A DNA stretch of 64,000 nt from Kolteria novifilia (GCA_007748055.1 CP036279.1:2604001-2668000), one strand, 5' to 3'. Positions 52,402 through 61,048 are shown, counted from the stretch's first letter. Notes: generated by a model from the sequence alone, not told the origin. Numbers and translations are program-made.

Positions 52402-53961
52402 CTAGCGTCCATCGCCCTTGTAGTCGATCGTCGCTCCCGAGGGTGCTTGCGGCCAGGGCGTTTGACCCTTGGGCCAGGACGTTGGCTGCTTGGCGCGAAC
52501 GGCATCGACCCGGCGCTTGAGCCACGTGGGGACCTGCTCGTTTTCTCGCTGTCCGTAGACGTAGGGGAGGGGTGGCTCCATCAGCACGGGCGGATCGCCG
52601 ATGACCGTCGCCAACGGGGGACGCTCCTTGCCGACCTCGGTGAGTTGTTTCTTCAACCGATTGACGATGCCGGGGTGCTTCGCGGCGATGTCGGTCGCTT
52701 CGCTCGGGTCACGCTCGATGTCGTAGAGAGCATCACCCATCAGTTTGTACTTGCCCGATCGTATCGTCGGCAGGCGGACGCTTCCCTCGACCTCGAAGAT
52801 GATCTCGCTTCGGGGACTGGGACGTTCGCCGGTGATGACGTCACTCATGTCCATGCCGTCGAGTGGTCTCGATCCCGTCGGCGATTCTCCCGCGATCGCG
52901 GCAAAGGTCGGTAGCACGTCGACGACGTGCATCATCCCATCGTTGGTAGTGCCAGGCTCGATCTTGCCGGGCCAACGCATGACACAAGGGACCCGAACGC
53001 CTCCTTCGAAGGTCGTGTTTTTCGTCCCGCGGTAAGGCTTGTTGAACTCCTCGCGCAAGCCGCCGTTGTCGTTGACCACGAGGAGAAGGGTGTCGTCGGC
53101 GAAGCCGTACTGGTCGATCGCTCCGACGATGCGGCCGATCGCGTCGTCGAGACACCTGAGCGCGGCGCTGCGTTTGTCGTACTGGTCGAGGTAGCGCGGA
53201 ATCTCTTCCAGCGGGCCATGGATCGCGTTGAAGGGAACGTAGAGAAAGAACGGGCGATTCTTCGGCTGAGCGGCGATGAGGCGTACGGCCTCGTTGGCGA
53301 TGAGGTCGGTCGAGTAACCTTGCTCGTCGAGGGGCTTCTGATTGCGGTGCCAATCATAGACGGCAAAGCGTGCCGGTGCGTTGTGCGGGATTGTGTAGTT
53401 GTTGTAGTCGATCCCCCAGGCGTAGTGGCCATACTGATGGTCGAAGCCCTGGCCCATGGGGAGGTGCTCGGGCAGCCACTCGCCGAGATGCCACTTGCCG
53501 AGGATCGCGGTGAAGTACCCCGCGTCCTGGAGGACCTCGGCAACGGTTCGCTCGTTGGTGTCGAGGGCATGGAGCATGCGGGTCGGTTCGCCGTGCTGGT
53601 CATGGGCGAGTTGGAGGCCCAATTTGGCGAGATAGCTCGGTTTGCCGAAGTCTTCCGAGCGCCAATCCATCCAGTTGCGAAAGGCGTAGCGACCGGTCAT
53701 CAGGGCGCTTCGCGTCGGGGCGCAGACCGAGTGAGCGTAGAACTGGGAGAAGCGGGCGCCTTGCTTGGCGAGCCGGTCGAGGTTGGGCGTCAGGTCGGGG
53801 TTACCGCCGTGAAAGCCGGGATCGGCCCATCCCATGTCGTCGGTGAGGATGAGGACGATGTTGGGTTTCTGGCTAGCTGGCTGAGCCGTCGCCGTCGTAC
53901 GGTTGCTGAGAAGGAAGAGAGAAAGAGCGGCCGCGATCACCGCGCCACGGACCCTTGGCAT
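52402..53961 (-). CDS. Secreted arylsulfatase-type sulfatase
   Basis: 519 residues with signal peptide (AVIAAALSLFLLSNRTTATA). NIVLILTDDMGWADPGFHGG carries the metal Asp pair. C80 in CAPTRSALMTGR is the formylglycine site, AILGKWHLGEW carries Lys/His, and LLLVVNDNGGLREEF the second metal pair. The C-terminal part (YKLMGDALYDIERDPSEATD) is the usual sulfatase subdomain. Sulfate-ester hydrolysis outside the cytoplasm. A different subfamily from the sulfatase at 40984, judged by divergence around the CxPxR site. Confidence 0.93.
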   Translation of the reverse strand: MPRVRGAVIAAALSLFLLSNRTTATAQPASQKPNIVLILTDDMGWADPGFHGGNPDLTPNLDRLAKQGARFSQFYAHSVCAPTRSALMTGRYAFRNWMDWRSEDFGKPSYLAKLGLQLAHDQHGEPTRMLHALDTNERTVAEVLQDAGYFTAILGKWHLGEWLPEHLPMGQGFDHQYGHYAWGIDYNNYTIPHNAPARFAVYDWHRNQKPLDEQGYSTDLIANEAVRLIAAQPKNRPFFLYVPFNAIHGPLEEIPRYLDQYDKRSAALRCLDDAIGRIVGAIDQYGFADDTLLLVVNDNGGLREEFNKPYRGTKNTTFEGGVRVPCVMRWPGKIEPGTTNDGMMHVVDVLPTFAAIAGESPTGSRPLDGMDMSDVITGERPSPRSEIIFEVEGSVRLPTIRSGKYKLMGDALYDIERDPSEATDIAAKHPGIVNRLKKQLTEVGKERPPLATVIGDPPVLMEPPLPYVYGQRENEQVPTWLKRRVDAVRAKQPTSWPKGQTPWPQAPSGATIDYKGDGR

Positions 53962-54118
53962 TCCGTCACCTCTGTCTTGAGTGAACTAAGTCCCGTCGAG
54001 GGATGAGACGACAAGCGTGCCCGCACGCATCGCGGACTCCGCTTCCGACGTCCAGTGCTCTCGAAGGGTCCATGGTACCAAAGAGGAGAGGTGCCATTGG
54101 CCAAAGAACTTCCGGCGG

Positions 54119-54460
54119 CTAGTCGCGGAGGGGAAAGAGGCGTTCCTCGAGGGGAAGATGCGGCAGTCTCCACGTCGTCGATGACATGGTGTGAACGACT
54201 CGGCCAGGCCGATAGCCCTCGATCAACTCGTTGGGCTTGAATGGAACCTGAATGCCAAGCTCGGTGTTGCCGCGCATAGTGGCTGAAGTCGTCTTCCAGC
54301 AAGATCGCCTTGTTGAAGTCGGACTCATGGATCCTTCGTCCCCAGTAGAAAGTGTTGACTCTTCTTTGTTCGGACGGCGGATGTAGAAGTGGCCTTGCAA
54401 GTGGGTGCCGATGGGAACATCCTTCAGGGCCGCCGGAGCACCGTGGTACCAGTTCGACCC
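54119..54460 (-). pseudogene. Decayed gene fragment cut by a family 1 element
   Basis: Reading the minus strand from 54460, protein-like sequence appears in three successive frames: [20 protein letters not shown] then [35 protein letters not shown]; and [20 protein letters not shown]. This is consistent with at least two frameshifts in one former gene. The first segment begins right at the border of the 165-bp element at 54462, which probably truncated the 5' part. I recall similar LEDDFS..AR..RAW phrases in planctomycete hypothetical proteins but cannot name a family. The remaining gap (53962-54118) shows nothing. Confidence 0.5.
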
Positions 54461-54461
54461 G

Positions 54462-54626
54462 CAGCAGCCCGTTGATCGATTCGTTGCCGGTTGCGAACGG
54501 CCCTTTTGACCAATCTCCGCGTCAAAGAAACTCGACGACTCTAGGAATTCGCCTGCGCTTCTTCTCCTTGATCTTGGTCAACATCGCTTGTTCGCGCCTT
54601 GGCCCGCTTCAATCAACGGACTGCTA
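54462..54626. repeat. Family 1 inverted-repeat element, full copy (165 bp)
   Basis: Starts CAGCAGCCCGTTGATCG (first base changed from T) and ends AATCAACGGACTGCTA; same length and orientation as 23772-23936. The left end touches the decayed gene; the right end is 18 bases from the ppk2 stop. Confidence 0.88.
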
Positions 54627-54644
54627 GGCGGTACCATCGGCCAC

Positions 54645-55523
54645 TTAGTAGATCTCGGGAACGAAAGTCTGGTCCTCCATCGGAGGACGAACATAGCCCG
54701 AGTTGTCCTGTCTGGGCGGCAGTTCGATTGGCTCGGGGGTCAGATCCTCGTAGGGAATCTGCTCGAGCATATGGTTGATCACGTTCAGACGGGCCTTCTT
54801 CTTGTTCGTCGCGTTGACGACGTACCAAGGGGCCTGCTTGATGTCGGTGTGCGCGAACATCGCGTCTTTGGCTTTGGAGTATTCCAGCCAGCGCGACCGC
54901 GATTGTAAATCCATCGGGCTCAATTTCCAACGTCTAGTCGGATCCGAGATTCGCTTCTGGAAACGGCGTTCTTGCTCCTCGTCGCTGACGCTAAACCAGT
55001 ATTTGAGCAGTTTGATGCCACTTCGGACCAGCATGCGTTCGAATTCGGGGCAGGATCGCATGAACTCCTGGTACTGGTCTTGGGAGCAGAATCCCATCAC
55101 GCGTTCGACGCCGGCCCGGTTGTACCAGGAGCGATCGAAGAGAACGACCTCGCCGGCAGCGGGGAGATGATGGACATAGCGCTGGAAGTACCACTGGGTC
55201 TTTTCGCGTTCGGTCGGGGCGGGCAGGGCGACGACTCTCACGACGCGAGGACTACAGCACTCGGTGATCCGCTTGATCGCTCCACCCTTGCCGGCGGCGT
55301 CGCGTCCCTCGAAGAGGACCACGGCGCGGTGGCCAGTCGACTTGATCCACTCCTGCATCTTCACGAGTTCGACTTGCAGCCGGGCCAACTCCTGCTCGTA
55401 GACCTTGTTCGACAGCTTCTCGGCATCGGGCGATTTGGGCGGTTTGGGAGTTCCGTTGGCCGCTTGGCTCGACGAAAGCTTCTTGTCCTTCTTCTTAGAC
55501 GACTTCACAGCGGCCGATCCCAT
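54645..55523 (-). CDS. ppk2: Polyphosphate kinase 2
   Basis: Transfers phosphate between polyphosphate and nucleotides. 292 residues. A Lys/Ser-rich start (KSSKKKDKKLSSSQ) is followed by the PPK2 core: Walker A VLFEGRDAAGKGGAIKR at 70-86, SPRVVRVVALPAPTEREKTQ, WYFQRYVHHLPAAGEVVLFD and DRSWYNRAGVERVMGF (Walker B/lid), and RISDPTRRWKLSPMD. The ATG at 55523 follows GAGGGGAG; the frame continues upstream to 55682 without family sequence. Class (ADP- or AMP-preferring) not determined. Divergent from the carbonic anhydrase. Confidence 0.92.
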   Translation of the reverse strand: MGSAAVKSSKKKDKKLSSSQAANGTPKPPKSPDAEKLSNKVYEQELARLQVELVKMQEWIKSTGHRAVVLFEGRDAAGKGGAIKRITECCSPRVVRVVALPAPTEREKTQWYFQRYVHHLPAAGEVVLFDRSWYNRAGVERVMGFCSQDQYQEFMRSCPEFERMLVRSGIKLLKYWFSVSDEEQERRFQKRISDPTRRWKLSPMDLQSRSRWLEYSKAKDAMFAHTDIKQAPWYVVNATNKKKARLNVINHMLEQIPYEDLTPEPIELPPRQDNSGYVRPPMEDQTFVPEIY

Positions 55524-56213
55524 TTGAGTGGCTCCCCTCGGTGACTGAATTTGGAGTTGGACGAGACAGTGGAGAATTTGGGCGATCGGAAATGTGCAAT
55601 CGTTGTGCCGATCATCCCGTTGATCCGGTCGTCCAAGGACCAACACGTCCCCCGCGAAGGGGAGGAGACGGGCGGACTCCAATGCCCGAACGCGAGTTAT
55701 CGCAGGAGGTTGCCGAGCCCCGAGGTGAACGGACCCTCTTCCTTGCCAAGGACTTGGTTCGCTTGAGGCGGCGGATGGGCGGGGTGGGGAAGTCTGGAGA
55801 ACCTGTCTCCGGTCGCGCCGGCACTTCCCATGAAGAAAACTTTAACATTTCTCGCCGAAGGGCCGCGATTCCCAGCAGTTTTCTCCTTCTGACGGTCAAA
55901 TTCGATGCAGAACCCATCTCCAATGCGCGCATTTCGCGCACTTTCGACGCGAGCGAGCCAAGTGGGGCCCTCCGGCGCCGAAGTCGTTTCCTCCCAATAG
56001 CGGTTGGTCATTTTCCGATTCGAGATCCCGCGATGCCGTCTGGTTTCCGGCCCTTGTCCAAAGGTCGCATTGGAACGTTACCAGGATTTCCCATCACATC
56101 CCTGGGTCGTCTCCTCTCGGCTCCCCCTGCCGCCCGCACGGGTGGAGTGGAGGTGGGAACGTGGCCTCGAGATGAGCGTTGGAAAGGCAAGTTCCTAGGC
56201 ATTGGGGATTCTC
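55524..56213. other. Gene-free divergent region of 690 bases
   Basis: Lies between ppk2 and the carbonic anhydrase and should contain both promoters. A long plus-strand open frame passing through it (from 55541) is Arg/Pro-rich, with no family sequence or ribosome site, and is rejected. No repeat of the families described here was found. Confidence 0.45.
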
Positions 56214-57002
56214 ATGGACCGATACGACCGGGCGTCGCTGTTTCAATCGAGTTCGCTGGTCATGGTCGCCGTCGCGGCCCTTTCCCTTCAATCCGCGGGG
56301 TGCGCGCTCCAAACGAGCCAAGCAATGGGGGGAGAGAAGGAGGCGGAATCGGCACAAGATCTCAAACCCCTCGTCACGAGGGTCCTCACGCGCGAGGAAC
56401 AGGAGAAGCTGACTCCCAAGGAAGTCCTCCAGTCCCTCAAGAATGGCAACCAACGCTTCGTCAACGGAACACTCACGGTTCGGGATCACTCCTCCCAGAT
56501 CCGCAAAGCCTCCCTCGGCCAGTTTCCCAAGGCGGTAATCCTCTCCTGCCTCGATTCGCGGATTCCCGTCGAGGACGTCTTCGATCGCGGCATCGGCGAT
56601 ATCTTCGTCGCGCGCGTCGCGGGCAACTTCGAGAACACCGACATCCTCGGCAGCATGGAGTTCGGCTGTAAAGTCGCGGGAGCGAAGCTGATCGTCGTCC
56701 TCGGACACGAGCAGTGCGGCGCGATCAAGGCAGCGATCGACGATGTGGAACTCGGCAACATCACCGCGATGCTCAAGAACATCCGCCCCGCGGTCAAACG
56801 CGTCGAAAAAATCGACGGCGACAAGTCCAGCAAGAACGACGAACTCGTCCGCAAGGTGACACTCGAGAACGTCCGCATGACGATGGAGAACATCCGCGCC
56901 AAGAGCGACATTCTTCGTCAGATGGAACAGGACGATGCGATCAACATCGTCGGCGCCTACTACAACATGGACACCGGCGTCGTGACCTTCTTCGATCACT
57001 AG
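56214..57002 (+). CDS. Lipoprotein beta-class carbonic anhydrase
   Basis: Interconverts CO2 and bicarbonate. 262 residues. The N-terminal hydrophobic segment LVMVAVAALSLQSAGC ends in a lipobox with C30, so the enzyme is probably anchored outside the cytoplasmic membrane, unusual for a beta-class enzyme. Zinc ligands C112 (SCLDSR, with D114/R116 dyad), H165 and C168 (GHEQCGAI) are all present. ATG at 56214 after GGGGATT; an in-frame TTG at 56202 is possible. A helical insertion (residues 175-235) follows the zinc site. No transporter gene is adjacent. Confidence 0.9.
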   Translation: MDRYDRASLFQSSSLVMVAVAALSLQSAGCALQTSQAMGGEKEAESAQDLKPLVTRVLTREEQEKLTPKEVLQSLKNGNQRFVNGTLTVRDHSSQIRKASLGQFPKAVILSCLDSRIPVEDVFDRGIGDIFVARVAGNFENTDILGSMEFGCKVAGAKLIVVLGHEQCGAIKAAIDDVELGNITAMLKNIRPAVKRVEKIDGDKSSKNDELVRKVTLENVRMTMENIRAKSDILRQMEQDDAINIVGAYYNMDTGVVTFFDH

Positions 57003-57152
57003 TCCACGGGCAAACGTCTCACTTCGGGTTGCCGGTGACGTAACTCATTTTCACTGGCTGACACAGGGCCAGCCGCACCTCAAGACTTAGATGGACCAGT
57101 GCACTCGTCGCACGCCAGTCCCACGGTCGCGGGCGCCATTCACGACTCGGGT

Positions 57153-57176
57153 CATGCTCACGCTTGCGTGAGCATG
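57153..57176. terminator. Strong hairpin downstream of the carbonic anhydrase gene
   Basis: CATGCTCACGC and GCGTGAGCATG, 11-bp perfect arms around TT. A variant of the GCCCACG/CGTGGGC palindrome type (C replaced by T in the arms with compensation on both sides), which supports selection for the stem. No U-tract. Confidence 0.45.
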
Positions 57177-57292
57177 CGAAGAAGACCCGCGTCATTCGTG
57201 GACTGTGATTCCTTGCCTGCCACATCGTATCATTCCACGTAGAACCGACGTTACGTCGGGACGTGATCACCATAACTAGGTCGAACCGCCCC

Positions 57293-57457
57293 TAGCAGTC
57301 CGTTGATTCAAGCGGGCCAAGGCGAGAACGAGCCATGTTGGCCAAGATCAAGGAGGAAAAGCGCAGGCGAATCGGTAGATTCGTCGAGGTTTTCCAACGC
57401 CGAGATTGGTTAAAAGGGCCGTCCGCAGCCGGCAGCGAATAGATCAACGGACTGCTA
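57293..57457. repeat. Family 1 inverted-repeat element, full copy (165 bp), opposite orientation
   Basis: Starts TAGCAGTCCGTTGATTC and ends AGATCAACGGACTGCTA, the best-preserved termini of the family. Interior is the reverse complement of 23772-23936. It ends 41 bases before the methyltransferase start and is open in that gene's frame. TA flanks each end. Confidence 0.9.
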
Positions 57458-57498
57458 TTGGCCCCAGCTTGCGGTTCCGCCATTGCCGAGTACCAACG

Positions 57499-58203
57499 AT
57501 GGATCAAGACGCCATTGACAACACGCGGATCCTGTTCGAGCAGTGGGAGATCTACGAGGCGGTCATCCGGCACAACTACATGCTGCATCGCGAACTCGTC
57601 GAGTCATTCGCCCGCTGTTGCCAGCGAGTCCCCGCTCAGGGACGGATCGTCGACCTGGGGTGTGGTGACGGCTGGCTCGCTTGGAATGTCTTGCGAGCGA
57701 TCCCGTTCGAGCAATACCTCGGCGTCGATGTTTCCGAGGCCGCGATCGAGCGAGCGGCAACGAGGTTTCGCGAGTGGAATGGGCGTTTCACCCTCCGCAA
57801 CGGCGACTTGGCGGCCCAGTTGATGGAGATCCCCGACAGCAGCGTCGATCTCGTGCTGGCGAGCTACTCGATTCATCATTTCCAAGAGGAAGCAAAGCGA
57901 GCGGTGATTGCCCACGTCGCGCGCGTCCTCAAGCCAGGCGGCCTCTTTCTCTGGGCGGACGTCATGCGCCGCGACGAGGAGAACTACCGGCAGGCGGTGG
58001 ATCGGGTGACACACCGAATTCGGACCGAATGCGAAGCGATGACCGAAAGACAGCGGGAGATGGCGGTCGAGCACGTCGAATCGTCGGATTTTCCCGAGTC
58101 GGTCGAATGGATGACGCAGGCAGCAGCTCAAGTCGGGATGTCGCTTGAGCAATCGTTGGTCCAAGACCCGAACTACGCCGCCTTCGCCTTTGCCAAGACG
58201 TAG
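57499..58203 (+). CDS. SAM-dependent methyltransferase
   Basis: 234 residues, class I methyltransferase: IVDLGCGDGWLAWNVLR (SAM loop), YLGVDVSEAAIERA, LRNGDLAAQLMEIPDSSVDL, LASYSIHHFQEE and VLKPGGLFLWADVMR. The C-terminal part (VEHVESSDFPESVEWMTQAA) probably shapes the substrate site. Substrate unknown. The ATG at 57499 is chosen as the first Met with family sequence; the frame runs back through the family 1 element to 57406. Ribosome site weak. Single gene, followed by an 11-bp repeat array. Confidence 0.85.
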   Translation: MDQDAIDNTRILFEQWEIYEAVIRHNYMLHRELVESFARCCQRVPAQGRIVDLGCGDGWLAWNVLRAIPFEQYLGVDVSEAAIERAATRFREWNGRFTLRNGDLAAQLMEIPDSSVDLVLASYSIHHFQEEAKRAVIAHVARVLKPGGLFLWADVMRRDEENYRQAVDRVTHRIRTECEAMTERQREMAVEHVESSDFPESVEWMTQAAAQVGMSLEQSLVQDPNYAAFAFAKT

Positions 58204-58231
58204 CCTCCTGCTCGCTTGACCTTCTGACAAA

Positions 58232-58340
58232 GTGACTCTTCGGTGACTCCCGAGTGAATCTTGGGAAACGTTGAGTGACTCTTGATCGACTACTCGGTGA
58301 TTCTCGGGTGACATTTGAGTGCCATCTGATTGATTCGAGC
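58232..58340. repeat. Degenerate 11-bp tandem repeat, about ten units
   Basis: Units such as GTGACTCTTCG, GTGACTCCCGA, GTGACTCTTGA, GTGATTCTCGG, GTGACATTTGA and GTGCCATCTGA follow each other at 11-base steps from 58232, with one irregular 21-base unit (58254-58274). The array runs into the left end of the IS256-type remnant. Confidence 0.7.
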
Positions 58341-59148
58341 TACTGTCAAACGTTGTGTTCTGAGGAAGTTCAAGCGGCGTCCTGCAGGTCTCCGTCAACG
58401 AACGTCTTTCCTTCGAGGAGAGGGACGATCTTCTCGTAGCCATTGAGTCGTCGCCATCCCTTCTGTGCGGCGTGTGCGAGCTTGAACATCATGGTCAAGC
58501 TTGCTCGTCTGCTGCCGCATCCCTTGGTCTTTCTCTGGCGAAGTCGAATCGTGGCGAAGGTCGATTCGATCGGGTTGGTGGTCCGCAAGTGCTTCCAGTG
58601 CTCGGCGGGAAAGTCGTAGAAGGTCAACAGCACGTCGCGATCCTTTTCCAGACACTGCGAAGCTCCCGGATACTTCGCCCCGTACTTCTCCACGAAATGG
58701 TCGAACGCCTTGCGTGCCTCCTCCCGGGTGGCGGCCATCCAGATCTCGTGCAGATCGGCCTTGGCTTTTGGCTGGACGCTCTTGGGCATCTTGTTGAGGA
58801 CGTTGGCGGTCTTGTGAAGCCAACAGCGTTGCTCGCGGGTCTCGCCGTAGACCTTGCGAAGCGCGGCCCAGAAGCCAAGGGCTCCGTCCCCGATGGCCAG
58901 CCGTGGCATCCGCTGGGCCCCCTCGCGGACGATCTGATCCAGCGGGCTCTTTTTCTCACCAGCAGCGGGAAGCGAAAGAGCTTCCGATTCCCGACTCTCC
59001 GCTGGATTCCCGAGTTCTTCCCAAGTACTCTTGCTCATGGCGTATCCTCCGTTGCCCTCGTCGGGCCGCTGATGAAATCTCAACTACCTCACCAGCAGGA
59101 TACGCCGCTTTTTTCCTTCAACCACCACACAACATTCGGGTATATCTC
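58337..59148. mobile_element. IS256-family remnant with imperfect inverted ends
   Basis: Left end GAGCTACTGTCAAACGTTGT (58337) and right end, read inward, GAGATATACCCGAATGTTGT (59148) match at 15 of 22 positions and both contain GTTGTGT, as IS256-type ends do. At 812 bp it is well below the usual 1.3 kb, which agrees with the internal deletion in its transposase. No target duplication is visible at these borders. Confidence 0.7.
58370..59038 (-). pseudogene. IS256-family transposase, internally deleted
   Basis: 222 residues in frame. It begins with a short N-terminal piece (MSKSTWEELGNPAESRES) and then jumps into the C-terminal half: RMPRLAIGDGALGFWAALRK (second catalytic Asp), TREQRCWLHKTANVLNKMPK, FYDFPAEHWKHLRTTNPIES (catalytic Glu) and RQRKTKGCGSR. 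The first catalytic Asp and about half of the roughly 400-residue protein are missing, so it should be inactive. GGAGG precedes the ATG at 59038, so a truncated protein could still be made. Confidence 0.85.
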
Positions 59149-59220
59149 GGAGTTGCCGTGTCAGCCCTATTGATGTGCATCGAGCTATTGAGCTGTTTGG
59201 AACGGGAGTTGGGATAGTAC

Positions 59221-59507
59221 ATGGATGATTTCTCGTTACCACTTGATGCTTTCATTCGCGCCATTGGCGTGGACCACGAAGTACCGCATGCAATGTTGCT
59301 TGGTGCCGGGGCATCGATCAGTTCATCGATACCCTCAGCCTGGCAGTGCACTTGGGAATGGAAACGAAAGATCTTTCTTACGAACAATCCTGGACTGGAG
59401 AAGCAGTTTTCTGAGTTGACGCTTCTTTCCGTGCAGAGGTGGATCCAGGAATGGCTCGACAAGCAAGGCGGTTACCCCAGCTTGGACTCACCGGAAGAGT
59501 ATTGTTT
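59221..59507 (+). pseudogene. N-terminal stub of a SIR2-like (probable defence) gene, cut by ISL3
   Basis: About 95 codons from ATG 59221 (GGGA 5-10 bases before): DAFIRAIGVDHEVPHAMLLG, AGASISSSIPSAWQCTWEWK, RKIFLTNNPGLEKQFSEL, SVQRWIQEWLDKQGGYPSLD. The GAGAS motif and following Pro-Ser-Ala-Trp are as in SIR2-like NAD-binding domains of large bacterial anti-phage proteins (e.g. SIR2-STAND types), which start this way and run to about 1000 residues. Sequence identity with the family stops at PEEYC, where the ISL3 left end begins. I found no continuation of the gene to the right of the IS elements. Confidence 0.62.
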
Positions 59508-59516
59508 GCCTCGTCT

Positions 59517-60761
59517 TCAGAATTTGTGGGTCGATGGTGGCTCGGGGAGGTTCCCGAGATTGTGATAGAGAGCGTATTTGAGGGTGCTGGGGTCGCGAAA
59601 GCCGTAGGATCGGCGGGTCGTCAATTTGACCTTCAGATTCATTCCCTCGACGGCGCCCGCGGAAATCTCTCCTTTTGCCTCGAACCAATTGAAGATCTGC
59701 TCGGCGTGACGCTCGAGGGTTCGTGCCAGGTTGCGCATCGGTTCGATCCGTGTGCTCAAGGCCCGATCGAGCCACTCCTGGAAGAAGGATCCGATCCGCC
59801 AGGGAGCCTTGTAGTCCCAAAGCCGCTGGAAATCTTCCTTCATCAGGTAGCACTTGACCGTCCTGAGGTTGTGCGTCAACAACTCGTTGAGACGAAGGAC
59901 CTCCTTGCGTTTGAGGTTGCCGCGACGCTTGAGCAGCAGCCAACGCGTCCGCTTGAGCACCTCGAAGCCCTTGCGTTTGAGTTCGCGAGCCTCCTGGGCC
60001 CGCACCTTGTCGATCGCCTTGTTGAACAACTGCATGATGTGGAAGCGGTCGAGGATGTGCAGGGCCCCATTGGCCTCGCGAGCGATGACCGACAGGTAGG
60101 CCTTCCACATGTCGCTGCAGATGTACTTCAGCCGCTCGGTTCGCCGCCTGCCGAAGAAGCGAAAGAAACGACCGAGCGTCTCCTTGGTCCGGTCTTGCCC
60201 GACCCAAAGCAGACGACGCGATCCGCGGTCGATCTGATAGACCAGGGTGAAGTACTGATGGCCCTTGCGGTAGGCGACCTCGTCGATGCCGATCGCCTCG
60301 ATCCCTTCCAGGTCGCGATGGCGGATTCCCCAGCAAACCGCCATTTTCACCGCACGAAAGACGGTGTGCCAACTCGTGCCGAAGATCGCGGCGGTCTCAC
60401 GCCAGCTCAAGCGTTTGGCCCAACGGGCCAGGAACCATTGGAAGCTCGACGTCGTCCGCTCCTTGCCCGAGGCCCAGGGAAGGCGTTCCACCTTCACCCC
60501 GCAAGCAGGGCATGCGACCCGCCGCGCCGCGTAGACCAGCCAAACCGCCAGGCCCCACAACGGCACATGCTGGAAACGGCGTTCCGGCAGGTGGTCGTAA
60601 GTGCCGCCACGATTCCCGCAACCCGAACAGATCGGCCGACTGCGACGCCGTGGGCGAACCCGAACCAGCAGTCCCCGTTTCGACGAATCAGTCCAAGCCA
60701 CCGATTCGTAGACGAAACTCCCGTGACGCTCCAAGGCGTTGAGGATAACCTGCAGTTGCAT
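59517..60761 (-). CDS. ISL3-family transposase
   Basis: 414 residues. An N-terminal zinc-ribbon type CSGCG..CPACG is followed by a helix-turn-helix (RLSWRETAAIFGTSWHTVFR) and DDE core: Asp in AIGIDEVAYRKGHQ, Asp in YICSDMWKAYL, Glu in SAGAVEGMNLKVKLTTRRSY. Length and order are complete, so the enzyme itself looks intact. ATG at 60761 (GAGAGACGGG before it). The stop is only about 10 bases from the left inverted repeat. Its own element is disrupted on the other side by IS66, which separates the promoter-proximal end from the right terminus. Confidence 0.93.
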   Translation of the reverse strand: MQLQVILNALERHGSFVYESVAWTDSSKRGLLVRVRPRRRSRPICSGCGNRGGTYDHLPERRFQHVPLWGLAVWLVYAARRVACPACGVKVERLPWASGKERTTSSFQWFLARWAKRLSWRETAAIFGTSWHTVFRAVKMAVCWGIRHRDLEGIEAIGIDEVAYRKGHQYFTLVYQIDRGSRRLLWVGQDRTKETLGRFFRFFGRRRTERLKYICSDMWKAYLSVIAREANGALHILDRFHIMQLFNKAIDKVRAQEARELKRKGFEVLKRTRWLLLKRRGNLKRKEVLRLNELLTHNLRTVKCYLMKEDFQRLWDYKAPWRIGSFFQEWLDRALSTRIEPMRNLARTLERHAEQIFNWFEAKGEISAGAVEGMNLKVKLTTRRSYGFRDPSTLKYALYHNLGNLPEPPSTHKF

Positions 60762-61048
60762 CCCGTCTCTCGCGGCTGGCGTTTGAAGAAGTCCTCGCAA
60801 ACTCCATCATGCGCCACTCGAGAGCGGGATGCTCTTTTACTCCCTCCTGCCGACTTCTCTCCTTTCCGCTTGACCAGTGGAACATCCTCCCCGCCAACGG
60901 CCAAGGAGGAGTCTTTGCCGGGCGACCGAAGCCGAGCCACGATGGCGAGGCTGCAGGGCGAGCGAAGCGAGAAGACCAGGCAAAGCAGCAGCCGGACGCG
61001 GCCCTTGGCCTACGGCGGTAACCTCCACTACCAAGCGGAACGGAGAAG

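Noticed and set aside
55541-56671. Plus-strand frame of 376 codons
   Set aside because: Runs through an intergenic region into the carbonic anhydrase gene in another frame; Arg/Pro/Gly-rich, no ribosome site.
60800-61040. Passenger gene between the ISL3 transposase and IS66
   Set aside because: Short Arg-rich frames only; this is probably the non-coding right part of the ISL3 element.
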